Positions 29,016 through 37,692 of a DNA stretch of 64,000 nt are shown one piece after another (position 1 is the first letter of the stretch; every line of letters begins with the position of its first letter). The DNA comes from Alphaproteobacteria bacterium. Its GTDB lineage: Bacteria > Pseudomonadota > Alphaproteobacteria > Caulobacterales > Hyphomonadaceae. The notes beneath the pieces were generated by a model. It was given only the letters and a program-made list of their open reading frames with translations. It searched no databases and was not told the DNA's origin. Location: contig JAHJSB010000060.1 in the NCBI GenBank assembly GCA_018830285.1, forward strand, positions 155,977-219,976, written 5' to 3'. Made by a program: the position numbers and the translations under genes.

Positions 29016-29762
29016 CTACAGCCAGCCTGCGGCCTTCATCAGCATGACCGCGCCGACAGCGGTGACGAGGTATTTCATGCCGCGCTTGAAGTTGACGTCG
29101 GTCATGCGCTCCAGCACCTTGCCGCCCAGCGTCGTGCCGAGCATGGACAAAGGCACAGCCGCGAGGATCAGCCAGGCCGGGGGCAGGGCCTGAAGGCCGG
29201 CCGCCGCCAGTATCGGCACGCTCCAGAATATGATCTTCACGAAATGCGCCAGCACCTGCGTCACCGCCTTGGTGGCGACGATGGCCTGGCGCGTCATGTC
29301 GGTGCGCACGAAGAACAGGTCCAGCAGCGGCCCGGCCACGCCAGCCACGGTGTTCAGCGCCTGCACGACGAAACCGGCGCCTTCGGCCTGGAACCGCTTC
29401 TGGATATCGAGATCGACGACCGATTTGGGCAACCAGACCAGCAGCGTCGTCAGGCCCAGCATCAGGTAGACTGTCTGGCGGTCCGGGCGCCAGCTGAGCG
29501 CGAAGAGCAGTCCGACCGCTGCGATCGATCCCAGCGCATAGCGCCGGAAGATCGGCCACTCGATATGCTTGCGCCAGAGATAGGCGCGATAGCCGTTCGA
29601 GATCATCTGGATCGATCCATGGATGATCATGGCTGTGGCCACCGGCACGAGCGCTGCCAGTACGCCCATGAAGATGATGCCACCGGCCATGCCGAAAATG
29701 CCGGAAATGAATGTCGTGACGAGAACGGTTGCAAGAATGATCAGGGCGCTCGTCAGGGTCAT
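29016..29762 (-). CDS. TauE/SafE-family sulfite exporter-like membrane protein
   Basis: Integral inner-membrane protein of the TSUP family, 248 aa, with about eight hydrophobic helices. The paired family motifs are visible as GIFGMAGGIIFMGVLAAL near the N-terminus and VQALNTVAGVAGPLLDLFF in the middle. It may export sulfite, sulfoacetate or another organic anion. The ATG giving MTLTSALIIL is preferred because it places the first helix at the N-terminus; the longer frame adds Cys/Arg-rich sequence. Confidence 0.88.
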   Translation of the reverse strand: MTLTSALIILATVLVTTFISGIFGMAGGIIFMGVLAALVPVATAMIIHGSIQMISNGYRAYLWRKHIEWPIFRRYALGSIAAVGLLFALSWRPDRQTVYLMLGLTTLLVWLPKSVVDLDIQKRFQAEGAGFVVQALNTVAGVAGPLLDLFFVRTDMTRQAIVATKAVTQVLAHFVKIIFWSVPILAAAGLQALPPAWLILAAVPLSMLGTTLGGKVLERMTDVNFKRGMKYLVTAVGAVMLMKAAGWL

Positions 29763-29900
29763 GTGCGGCGGCCTAGCGCACTTCGCACGACGGAACCAGA
29801 CGCCGGCCTTGCCGCCAAGACAGTCGACGACCCAAGCTCCCGGATGATAAGACAATCCTCAAAGAACTCAGAAACTGAAAGATAGGAAGAGAGAAACACC

Positions 29901-31202
29901 ATGCCTGACACCCAACACGCCGCTGATGCCAGCGCCGACATGAACGACCTGCGTATGTCGGAAGGCGTTCGCCCGCTTTACGACCATGTCCGCAAGTTCA
30001 TCAAGGAAACCGTCAATCCGATGAGCGAGGAATTCCACCGCCTCGGCGAGGGCAGGACTGACATCTGGTCCTATGCACCCGGCCAGCTGGAATGCCTCGA
30101 AAAGGCCAAGGACGAAGCCAAGAAGCAGGGCCTTTGGAACTTCTTCCTGCCCGACGATGAAACCGGCGCAGGCCTCAAGAACCTCGATTATGCCTATATC
30201 GCCGCCGAGCTTGGCAAAAACCCGATGGCCTCCGAAACCATGAACTGTTCGGCGCCTGACACCGGCAACATGGAAGTCCTGGAACGGGTCGGTACGCCGG
30301 CGCAGAAGGAAATGTGGCTGAAGCCCCTGCTTGAGGGCAAGATCCGTTCGGCCTTCGCCATGACCGAGCCCGGCTATGCGTCGTCCGACGCCAAGAACGT
30401 GTCGATGACGGCTGTCCTCGAGGGCGACGAGTGGGTTCTCAATGGTGAGAAATTCTACATCTCCGGTGCCGGCGATCCGCGCTGCAAGATCATGATCACC
30501 ATGTGCAAGACCAGCCCGAATGCCGACCCGAACAAGCAACAGAGCCAGATCCTGGTACCGCTGCCCCATCCCGGCGTCACCATTGTCGGCCCGATGCATG
30601 TGTTCGGCGATCCCGATGCACCGCATGGCCACATGCACCTTCGCTTCGAGAACGTCCGTGTGCCAAAGGAAAACATGCTGCTCGGCGAGGGCCGCGGTTT
30701 CGAGATCTCGCAACTCCGCCTCGGCCCTGGCCGCATCCACCACTGCATGCGCTCCATCGGCCAGGCCGAACGCGCCCTCGACCTGATGTGCGTTCGCGGC
30801 ATGACGCGCGAAGCCTTCGGACGGCCGCTGGTCAAGCTTGGCGGCAATACCGAGATCATCTCGCGTGCCCGTATCGAGATCGAAGCCATGCGCATGATCG
30901 TGCTCAAGGCTGCCAAGGCCATGGACGTCCTCGGCAACAAGGAAGCCCGTGTCTGGATCTCGATGGCCAAGGCAATGGTGCCGGAACGCGTCTGCCAGAT
31001 CATTGACCAGGCCATCCAGATGCACGGCGCCGCAGGCGTATCGCAATGGACACCGCTCGCCCAGATGTACACCAGCCAGCGCACGCTGCGCCTTGCTGAC
31101 GGCCCGGACGAAGTGCACCACATGGTCATCGGCCGCGCCGAACTCGCCAAGTATACCGGCGAGGAAGAAGATCCGGCTCTGGCCGCCGTCTGGCGCAAAT
31201 AA
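29901..31202 (+). CDS. Acyl-CoA dehydrogenase family protein
   Basis: FAD-dependent acyl-CoA dehydrogenase, 433 aa. Segments in order: FAFAMTEPGYASSDA with the FAD/substrate loop, WVLNGEKFYISGAGDPRCK, GRIHHCMRSIGQAERALDL, QIIDQAIQMHGAAGVSQWTP and RLADGPDEVHHMVIGRAE. The family resembles the ACAD10/11-like branch acting on unusual or branched acyl-CoAs; the true substrate is unknown. A good GGAAGAGAG ribosome site precedes the ATG. A strong terminator follows. Confidence 0.93.
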   Translation: MPDTQHAADASADMNDLRMSEGVRPLYDHVRKFIKETVNPMSEEFHRLGEGRTDIWSYAPGQLECLEKAKDEAKKQGLWNFFLPDDETGAGLKNLDYAYIAAELGKNPMASETMNCSAPDTGNMEVLERVGTPAQKEMWLKPLLEGKIRSAFAMTEPGYASSDAKNVSMTAVLEGDEWVLNGEKFYISGAGDPRCKIMITMCKTSPNADPNKQQSQILVPLPHPGVTIVGPMHVFGDPDAPHGHMHLRFENVRVPKENMLLGEGRGFEISQLRLGPGRIHHCMRSIGQAERALDLMCVRGMTREAFGRPLVKLGGNTEIISRARIEIEAMRMIVLKAAKAMDVLGNKEARVWISMAKAMVPERVCQIIDQAIQMHGAAGVSQWTPLAQMYTSQRTLRLADGPDEVHHMVIGRAELAKYTGEEEDPALAAVWRK

Positions 31203-31230
31203 GCCCGGCAAGGTATTGCAATCGAAGTCA

Positions 31231-31264
31231 GGGCGCGCGACGGAAACGTTGCGCGCCCTTTTTT
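31231..31264 (+). terminator. Intrinsic terminator after the acyl-CoA dehydrogenase gene
   Basis: A 9-bp stem AGGGCGCGC/GCGCGCCCT, extended by an ACG/CGT inner helix closed by a GAAA tetraloop, followed by TTTT. The stem overlaps the start region of nothing else; the next gene begins 28 bases later. Confidence 0.92.
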
Positions 31265-31291
31265 GGTGCGATGATTGCAGGAGCCAGACCG

Positions 31292-31990
31292 ATGCGCCTA
31301 ATCCCCCGTTTCATTCCGCGCCTGCACAATATCCTCGGTCTTTTGGTTGGCGGCCAGGTCCTCTTGTGGATCGTGTCCGGCCTCTTCTTCACGGTCTTTC
31401 CGATCGAGCAGATACGCGGCGAGCACCTGCGCACCGAAGCACCGGCGACCCTCACGTTGCCAGCAGGTGGCCTCGCCCCGATTGACGGGCTGGTCGGCGC
31501 GGACGTGGCGACCGTCCGCCTGAAGCCCTTCCTCGGCAGCGCGGTCTACGAGACCGAGACGGCTGCCGGCAAGGCCCTGTTCGACGCGGCCACCGGCGTG
31601 CCGCTCTCGCCGCTCGACGAGGGCTGGGCCCGAAGCGTGGCCGAAGCCAGCTGGGCGGGCGATGGCGCGTTGACGTCGCTGACCTTGATCGACGCCGCCC
31701 CGCGCGAGGCTGGCCGGGGCCAAGGCCGGGCCATGTGGCGCGCCGACTTTAACGGGCATGATACCGCGACCTTCTGGATCGACCCGCAGGCCGGCGACAT
31801 CACAGCAGTGCGCACGGGCCTCTGGCGAACCTATGACCTGCTCTGGGGCCTCCACATCATGGACTGGACGAACCGCGAGACGTTCACCAGCTGGTGGATG
31901 AAACTCGCCGCCTTCCTGTCGCTGGTACTGACGCTGGCAGGCATCTGGCTGGTCGTACTGCGCGTGCGCCGGGGCAAGATCCTGCGCTAG
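31292..31990 (+). CDS. PepSY-domain membrane protein
   Basis: 232-aa protein with two membrane segments flanking a periplasmic part: an N-terminal helix (about 18-36, VGGQVLLWIVSGLFFTVFP) and a C-terminal helix (about 200-222). The middle contains a PepSY-like region (ALFDAATGVPLSPLD...FWIDPQAGDITAVR). PepSY membrane proteins are often linked with metal or iron reduction at the membrane. Start chosen at the ATG 8 bases after AGGAG. Nothing nearby fixes its partner. Confidence 0.8.
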   Translation: MRLIPRFIPRLHNILGLLVGGQVLLWIVSGLFFTVFPIEQIRGEHLRTEAPATLTLPAGGLAPIDGLVGADVATVRLKPFLGSAVYETETAAGKALFDAATGVPLSPLDEGWARSVAEASWAGDGALTSLTLIDAAPREAGRGQGRAMWRADFNGHDTATFWIDPQAGDITAVRTGLWRTYDLLWGLHIMDWTNRETFTSWWMKLAAFLSLVLTLAGIWLVVLRVRRGKILR

Positions 31991-32067
31991 GGCAATTTCA
32001 GTGTTCCGGAATTCGCCTCGTGCGCCAAATCGGTGTAGGTTCCACCACATATCGGGAGGGGGAAACA

Positions 32068-32568
32068 ATGTTGATCCGGATTTCAAAAATTGCGCTCGTG
32101 GTCTTTGTCGGCCTGCAGGGCCTGTTCTACGGGCTGAACAATATCGTGAATTTCAAACAGGCGATGAGTTTCGTCTCCGGCGTCCTGCCGATGGAAGGCC
32201 ATGCCGCTTACCCGCATGCGTTCGGGCCGCCGATCACATGGCCGCCGCTGATCGCGGCGACGCTCTGCGTCATCATTGTCGGTGAACTCCTGGTTGCCGG
32301 ACTGTCCTTCAAGGGGGCGTACGACATGGTGCGTTCGCGCAACGATCCGTCCGGCATGTTCAATGTGGCCAAGAAGTACGCCATCCTCGGCTGCGCCATG
32401 GCGCTGATTGTCTGGTTCGGCCTGTTCCTCGCCGTGGGCGGGGCCTATTTCCAGATGTGGCAGACCGATCTTGGCGCGGCGGCGATGACCGGCGCGTTCC
32501 AGTATGCGATGACGAGCGGACTCGTCCTTTTGTTCGTAAACGCTCCGGATACGCCGTCCGAGACCTAG
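32068..32568 (+). CDS. DUF2165-family small integral membrane protein
   Basis: 166 aa with four hydrophobic helices (about 4-22, 60-85, 108-132, 138-156). The pattern GLFYGLNNIVNFKQAMSFV and the second-helix EL-VAG segment match DUF2165 proteins, whose function is unknown. Start at the ATG after GGGAGGGGGA; the open frame upstream overlaps the PepSY gene and is a shadow. Its stop is adjacent to the convergent ttcA stop. Confidence 0.82.
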   Translation: MLIRISKIALVVFVGLQGLFYGLNNIVNFKQAMSFVSGVLPMEGHAAYPHAFGPPITWPPLIAATLCVIIVGELLVAGLSFKGAYDMVRSRNDPSGMFNVAKKYAILGCAMALIVWFGLFLAVGGAYFQMWQTDLGAAAMTGAFQYAMTSGLVLLFVNAPDTPSET

Positions 32569-33456
32569 CTAGAACGGCACGTTCGGGTCGTCCTCGCCCT
32601 TGCCGCCGATCGCCAGCCCGGCAAAGTCGAACACGCGCGGATCGTGCAAATGGCTTGGCCGCACGGTGCCCAGCGCATGCGCCATGACCTGACGCACGCC
32701 GGGCTTCTTGCGCTCCCATTCGTCCAGCATCTGTTTCATCGCCACGCGCTGCAGTCCGTCCTGCGTGCCGCACAGGTTGCACGGGATAATCGGGAAGGCC
32801 ATCGCCTCGGCGAATTTCGCAAGGTCGTCTTCCGCTGCCGTGATCAGCGGGCGCAGCACGAAACAGTCGCCCTCGTCGTTCAGCAGTTTCGGCGGCATCG
32901 CGGCCAAGCGCCCGCCATGCACGAAATTCATCATGAACGTCTCCAGCGCATCGTCGCGGTGATGGCCCAGAACGATGGCCTCGCAGCCTTCCTCGCGCGC
33001 GATGCGATAAAGGATGCCCCGGCGCAGGCGCGAGCAGAGGGAACAATAGGTGCGCCCCGCCTCGACCTTCTCGGTGACGATGGAATAGGTGTCTTCGGTC
33101 TCGATCCGGTATGTGACGCCTGTCGTGTCCAGCCAGTCCGGCAGCACGTGTTTCGGGAACCCCGGCTGGCCCTGATCCAGGTTGCAGGCGATCAGGTCCA
33201 CCGGCAGCGCGCCCTGCCATTGAAGGTCCATCAGCACAGCCAGCAGGCCGTAGCTGTCCTTGCCGCCCGACAGGCAGACCAGCCATTTCGGACGGGGCAT
33301 CTCACCGGCATCCACCGCGCGCCGGTCGACCATCTGGAAATCGTCCACGGCCTTCAGCGCGCCGCGCACCAGCCGCTTGCGCAGCTTCTTGAAGCTCACT
33401 GATGACGGCGCATCGGCAAACAGGGGCGGGGCAAGGGGGGCGGTCGTGTCGGCCAT
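32569..33456 (-). CDS. ttcA: tRNA 2-thiocytidine(32) biosynthesis protein TtcA
   Basis: ATP-dependent thiolation of C32 in certain tRNAs using an iron-sulfur cluster. The PP-loop SGGKDS is at 63-68; two CxxC-type pairs ([10 protein letters not shown] and CNLCGTQ) supply cluster ligands; [11 protein letters not shown] lies between them. The start codon is uncertain: the ATG (MADTT) was chosen, with a GTG 18 bases upstream as alternative, and neither has a good ribosome site. 295 aa. Confidence 0.94.
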   Translation of the reverse strand: MADTTAPLAPPLFADAPSSVSFKKLRKRLVRGALKAVDDFQMVDRRAVDAGEMPRPKWLVCLSGGKDSYGLLAVLMDLQWQGALPVDLIACNLDQGQPGFPKHVLPDWLDTTGVTYRIETEDTYSIVTEKVEAGRTYCSLCSRLRRGILYRIAREEGCEAIVLGHHRDDALETFMMNFVHGGRLAAMPPKLLNDEGDCFVLRPLITAAEDDLAKFAEAMAFPIIPCNLCGTQDGLQRVAMKQMLDEWERKKPGVRQVMAHALGTVRPSHLHDPRVFDFAGLAIGGKGEDDPNVPF

Positions 33457-33833
33457 GGCGGCCAGCTTTGCCACGGGAAGCGGGCGGGAATCAATCTCCC
33501 TGTGCGATGCCTCGCCCTTGCCACCCCCTCGCCTCCCACGCCATGCGGGCGCGCGTCCCCCTCTCCCGGAGGGAAAGGAGGGTGTCGCGATGTGCGGCGT
33601 AAAATACTCAATGGCTTGTAAAGTCCCGATTGCAGTCTTCGGGCATGGATTGTGTGGCCGTCTGGGACTCGCCGGAAACGGTCATCGACCGACTTTCGCT
33701 GAACGACCGATTTTAAGCAAATTCTCGCCTTGCATGCATGACAAATCGGGGCTCAGGTCACCCGTAACCGGGAGTTGGCGGCCAACTTGTTCCAAACATT
33801 GACCTTTCTACTGCATACTGTGAAGTGCACAGG
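33457..33833. other. Intergenic region between ttcA and the AraC-type regulator
   Basis: No gene seen. The ttcA-proximal half is GC-rich with a pyrimidine/purine imperfect hairpin; the distal half becomes A/T-richer, matching the block that follows. An inverted repeat lies at 33773-33787. Confidence 0.5.
33773..33787 (+). promoter_or_regulatory. Inverted repeat upstream of the AraC-type regulator
   Basis: AGTTGG-CGG-CCAACT is a perfect 6-bp inverted repeat with a 3-base spacer ending 46 bases before the regulator start; it could be an operator. No clear -35/-10 pair was assigned. Confidence 0.3.
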
Positions 33834-34880
33834 ATGGACAACAGTCTGGTAGTCGAAGGACTCATTCGCGGCGCCACTGCGGGCATATTGCTGATTGCGG
33901 CAGCGCTATTCGCGCGTGGCGGCAGGGGTCTGAATGTCGAGCGGTTGGGCGCAATATTTTTTGTCGCAACCGCCGCCTATGTAATTGTCTCATCGCCGTC
34001 GTTTTTAGCGCCGCTCGGGGTTTTCCTCCCAGTATTCGTTGCTTTGGCGACATTCAATTCTGTATTTTTTTGGTGGTTCGCAACTGCATTATTTGATGAT
34101 GATTTTGAATGGCAGCCATGGCGGCTCGCTCCGTTCGTCCTGATAGCTGGGATCACTGTTTTTCAAGGGTCATGGCCCGATCTCGCAAATCACGTTCGAG
34201 CCGATCTGCTGCGGCAGGCTGTGGTTGTGCCGATGATGATACATGCGCTTTGGCTTGCGCTGGCGCACCGGAGCGACGACCTGATCGAACAACGCAGAGC
34301 GTTTCGCCTGGCCTTTGCGGCCTTGGCGGGTGTTTTTGGTTTAGTCATTGCGGTGGGCGAGGTGGTGCTGGGCGAAAGCCGACCCTCGCAAACCATCATG
34401 ATGTTGCACGCACTTGGGTTGTTCGCACTTACTTTTGGACTCACCGTGTGGGTGGTCAGTCCGGTTCGAATATTCTCGGTAGGTGCGCGCGAGCAGGCGT
34501 ACAAAATATCCGCACATAGTAGCGCGGATCGCGCCGAACTGGCTCGGTTGTCACAGTTGATGGACGGCGGAGTTTATCGCCAAGAGGGCTTAACGATCGG
34601 CGCACTCGCCAAGCAGGTCGCAATTCCGGAGCATCGGCTGCGTCGCTTGATCAATAATGAACTCGGATTCCGAAATTTTACTGCCTATTTGAATGAACGG
34701 CGCATTGCCGATTCCAAATCGATCCTCGCAGACCCGGATCAAGCAAGGCGTCAGATCACCCAGATCGCTCTTGATCTGGGATACGGTTCTGTTGGGCCCT
34801 TCAACCGCGCCTTCAAAGCAGCGACGGGCCAAACTCCAACAGCTTATCGACAAGAATGTCTCTCCAAAGCGGCAACATAG
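33834..34880 (+). CDS. Membrane-anchored AraC-family transcriptional regulator
   Basis: 348 aa. The N-terminal ~220 residues contain about seven hydrophobic segments, like a 7TM-type sensor. The C-terminal ~110 residues are an AraC HTH domain (LTIGALAKQVAIPEHRLRRL, then QITQIALDLGYGSVGPFNRA and FKAATGQTPTAYRQ). Such hybrids may sense a membrane or lipid signal. It is the first gene of an A/T-richer block whose codon use differs from neighbours. A GTG 9 bases upstream is an alternative start. The likely targets are the two genes downstream. Confidence 0.88.
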   Translation: MDNSLVVEGLIRGATAGILLIAAALFARGGRGLNVERLGAIFFVATAAYVIVSSPSFLAPLGVFLPVFVALATFNSVFFWWFATALFDDDFEWQPWRLAPFVLIAGITVFQGSWPDLANHVRADLLRQAVVVPMMIHALWLALAHRSDDLIEQRRAFRLAFAALAGVFGLVIAVGEVVLGESRPSQTIMMLHALGLFALTFGLTVWVVSPVRIFSVGAREQAYKISAHSSADRAELARLSQLMDGGVYRQEGLTIGALAKQVAIPEHRLRRLINNELGFRNFTAYLNERRIADSKSILADPDQARRQITQIALDLGYGSVGPFNRAFKAATGQTPTAYRQECLSKAAT

Positions 34881-35012
34881 CGTGGTTTCCGCTCGCCAAT
34901 TTCAAATAAACCAAGCCGATTCCGAGTGTTTTCTGCCGGATTCGAAACCGGCAAGACGAAACGGATGAAAGCGGCAATCTGCTCCTGAGGCACCCCCACA
35001 GGAGACAGAACC

Positions 35013-36308
35013 ATGACGACCCTCACCTCATATCTCGTCGAAATACTGAACGTCTATCCAACCATATTCGCAGGCGATTTGCTTCGTTACGTCTTAGGCG
35101 CAGGGGGCGTTTTCCTGCTCGTCAATACGCTCCTGTCAGGCGTCTTGCGCGGTCGGAGAATTCGCGAACGGACGTTGCCAGATGGCCAAATCCGGCGCGA
35201 GCTTCTGACGTCTTTTCGAACTGTCCTTGTCTTCTCTCTGGTCGGGGGGCTTGCGATCTGGACCAGCGCGAAAATCGGCCTGTCACAAACCTACGCAGAT
35301 CCGGCTGGACTGGGTTGGCTTTGGTTTGCTGTATCCGTTGTCATCTTGATCGTTTTACATGATGCGTACTTCTATTGGACACACCGTATCATCCATCATC
35401 CAAGACTGTTTCGCAGGTTCCACCGCACACATCACCGGTCCAATAATCCGACACCGTTCACCTCGTATGCCTTTGACACCGAAGAGGCTGTGATCAACGC
35501 CGTCTACCTTCTGGCAATGAGTCTTGTACTTCCGCTGTCCTATCTGGCGATATTCATCTTCGTCGTGCACATGATGTTGCGAAATGCCATTGGTCATTGT
35601 GGTTACGAGGTCTTCCCCCGCAATGCCGACGGCCGCCCCTATTTCGATTGGCTCGCTACTGTAACCCATCATGACCTGCACCATGCTGAAGCAGGGTGGA
35701 ATTACGGGCTGTATTTCACCTTCTGGGACCGGTTGATGGGGACCGAGCATCCCCGATATCATGAACGCTTTGCGGCCGCTGTTGGTCATCCGAACGAACA
35801 TCGCGCAACAAGAACCCATGAACCCCTGGCAATGGTGTTGGCTTCGAGCGCTGTACTGGCGGGCCTCGCGATCGCAATCAGCCCCATCGCTCACGCCGAG
35901 GCTGCGCAGGCACAGGCACCGATTGAACGCATCAGCGGCGAGTGGGCGAGTCAGGGTTATGGTGTCGTGGTTCGCCTTGGACAGTGCGCCTCGTCCCTGA
36001 ATACGCTTTGCGGCGACCTCGTCTGGGCATGGGACCCTTCCGAAATCAAACCTGACACGCTGAATACTGAGATGCTGTCAGGGTTCAGGTTCGAGCAGGA
36101 CGCCTGGCGCGGCGGACACCTCAAGAATCCAGAAGACGGCAATATCTATCGCGGTTCAATCGTTCAACGCGGCGACGATCTGATCGATTTGAAAGGATGT
36201 TTCGCGATCTTTTGCCAGAGCCAGACCTGGCGGCGGCTGCAGTCCCTTCCGCATATCGCCGGACTGTCTGAACCGTCTGAACCGTCTGAAGAAGGATCGA
36301 GCGAATGA
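35013..36308 (+). CDS. Sterol desaturase/fatty acid hydroxylase fused to an exported DUF2147 domain
   Basis: 431-aa fusion. Residues 1-265 form a membrane di-iron hydroxylase with the eight-histidine set: His116 and 124 (HDAYFYWTH), His137, 140 and 141 (HRTHH), His195, and His219, 220, 223 and 224 (HHDLHH). Residues 271-294 are hydrophobic and end in AHAEA, resembling a signal peptide or anchor. Residues 309-410 match DUF2147 (GEWASQGYG, LCGDLVWAWD, GHLKNPEDGNIYRG, LKGCFAIFCQSQTWRRL). The hydroxylase probably modifies a lipid; DUF2147 function is unknown. The stop overlaps the methyltransferase start (ATGA). Confidence 0.85.
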   Translation: MTTLTSYLVEILNVYPTIFAGDLLRYVLGAGGVFLLVNTLLSGVLRGRRIRERTLPDGQIRRELLTSFRTVLVFSLVGGLAIWTSAKIGLSQTYADPAGLGWLWFAVSVVILIVLHDAYFYWTHRIIHHPRLFRRFHRTHHRSNNPTPFTSYAFDTEEAVINAVYLLAMSLVLPLSYLAIFIFVVHMMLRNAIGHCGYEVFPRNADGRPYFDWLATVTHHDLHHAEAGWNYGLYFTFWDRLMGTEHPRYHERFAAAVGHPNEHRATRTHEPLAMVLASSAVLAGLAIAISPIAHAEAAQAQAPIERISGEWASQGYGVVVRLGQCASSLNTLCGDLVWAWDPSEIKPDTLNTEMLSGFRFEQDAWRGGHLKNPEDGNIYRGSIVQRGDDLIDLKGCFAIFCQSQTWRRLQSLPHIAGLSEPSEPSEEGSSE

Positions 36309-36937
36309 AACGCTCCAAGCCCCTTTTTATTGCGCGTCAGTCGTCGTCACCCAAAGGTATTCTTGGTTGGATCATAGCGAAGATCATGTCGAGTGAAACG
36401 GCTGGCGAGAATGAAGTGGCAGTGACGTTGCTTCAGATTTCGGATGACGCGACAGTGCTCGATGCCGGAACGGGACACGGGCGGACCATGACTCAACTTC
36501 TCAAACGCGTCCCGCGCGGAAAAGTGATTGGTGTAGATGCATCTGCGGTTGCTTTGTCGATTGCCGCAAGAACACTCGACCGGGCGTTGCTTAGCGGCCG
36601 GGCCACGCTGCACTGTTGTGACATGGAAGCGCTACCGCTGTCAGAAGCATCGGTGGATGCCATACTGACAGTCCATACGGTTTATTTTGTGGAGAATCTG
36701 CAAGTGCTTTTTCGCGAGTTCAGCCGTGTTTTGCGGCCGGGCGGACAGTTACTGCTAGTGTTTCGACCAGATAGCGATGAGATCGACCGCGACTATTTCC
36801 CTGAGCCGGTTTTCAGGTTTCGTAGTCTCGAGGTAGTCCGAGCGGACGCACTCGCCGTTGGCTTTCTGGAACACTCTTGCGAAGAAGACACTTTCAAAGT
36901 CGGACTTGTCACCTTCCTCAGTCTTCGACGCGGCTAA
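36305..36937 (+). CDS. Class I SAM-dependent methyltransferase
   Basis: 210 aa, UbiE/Methyltransferase_11 type. SAM motif I VLDAGTGHGR lies at 51-60, motif II acidic residue in GVDASAVALS, and the post-motif DMEALPLSEASVDAILTVH and LRPGGQLLLVF follow. It is translationally coupled to the hydroxylase fusion, so both may act on one lipid-like substrate, with the AraC-type gene controlling them. Substrate unknown. Confidence 0.88.
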   Translation: MKRSKPLFIARQSSSPKGILGWIIAKIMSSETAGENEVAVTLLQISDDATVLDAGTGHGRTMTQLLKRVPRGKVIGVDASAVALSIAARTLDRALLSGRATLHCCDMEALPLSEASVDAILTVHTVYFVENLQVLFREFSRVLRPGGQLLLVFRPDSDEIDRDYFPEPVFRFRSLEVVRADALAVGFLEHSCEEDTFKVGLVTFLSLRRG

Positions 36938-37204
36938 TCGATTGCAAGTTCTCTGGCATCAACTCTCCAGACGTCTTTAGCGATAGCTGTTTTCGAAACG
37001 AGCCAAGGACGTATCAATCTCGAGCGAATACGCGTGAGGCAACGATTGTCTGAATTTCTCCAATTCCGCCATTCACTATTCAACTCCAGATCGGCAGATT
37101 GGGGGCCAGTACCGGTCTTTGAACTTCGCATTTCCAGTGTCTTCCAGGCGACGCTCGCATAGGGGCACAGCGCGGCGCTTCTCCGCCCCCTCCCGCAACC
37201 GGTG

Positions 37205-37210
37205 TATAAT
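37205..37210 (+). promoter_or_regulatory. TATAAT -10 element, leaderless start
   Basis: A perfect TATAAT ends 8 bases before the ATG, so transcription should begin at or next to the start codon. The same element and spacing occur at the degenerate copy (52797-52802). No good -35 hexamer is evident. Confidence 0.5.
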
Positions 37211-37218
37211 GCGCCGCG

Positions 37219-37692
37219 ATGCCCGGCTTCGCGCTCCTCACGCCCATGCTGGGCCTGCCCTGGTACCTGCTGCCAATCTGGCCGCTGATCTTCTGGCGCA
37301 TCCAGCGCCTGAAGGCATGGTTCCGTGAGAATGGCTATCCCGGCGCGCAAATGCTCTGGGGCGTGATGAATAATGATCGTGTCATTCTTATTCGTGTATC
37401 GGACTCGATGTCCGGGCATCGTCCGTGCAGCTTTCGGGCATCCGTGTCGGATCGCTTGAGGCTTGCGCTCGGCGCTGCCCCATCCCCGACACCTGACCCG
37501 ACCTCACCCTCAGGATACCCGAACCCCACCCCAAGCGCCTTCACAGGCGCCGCAGGCGCGGGACCCAGGCTTCAGCCGAAGAAGGGGATGCGGAACCAGC
37601 GCTTGATTTTCCACCAGCGGCGCAGGCGCTTGTTGTTCGGCGCATCGTTCGCGCCGCGCGGCACGAGGACATCGTTCATTTTCGGCTGGTAA
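37219..37692 (+). CDS. Small membrane protein of unknown function, leaderless, paralogue of a pseudogene
   Basis: Not recognised. The N-terminus has a short hydrophobic stretch (LGLPWYLLPIWPLIFWRIQR). About 100 residues (to near 37520) have a homologue in the broken copy at 52430-52788, with the conserved VSDRLRLAL segment. Beyond that the frame runs into the antisense of the GIY-YIG gene until 37692; the real protein may end earlier or the 3' end may be decayed. It lacks a Shine-Dalgarno but has TATAAT 8 bases before the ATG. Confidence 0.45.
   Translation: MPGFALLTPMLGLPWYLLPIWPLIFWRIQRLKAWFRENGYPGAQMLWGVMNNDRVILIRVSDSMSGHRPCSFRASVSDRLRLALGAAPSPTPDPTSPSGYPNPTPSAFTGAAGAGPRLQPKKGMRNQRLIFHQRRRRLLFGASFAPRGTRTSFIFGW

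Noticed and set aside
36934..37419. 161-aa minus-strand open frame after the methyltransferase
   Set aside because: Composition is Arg/Ser/Gln-rich with no motif, and its front half is the antisense of the small gene at 37219; no ribosome site.
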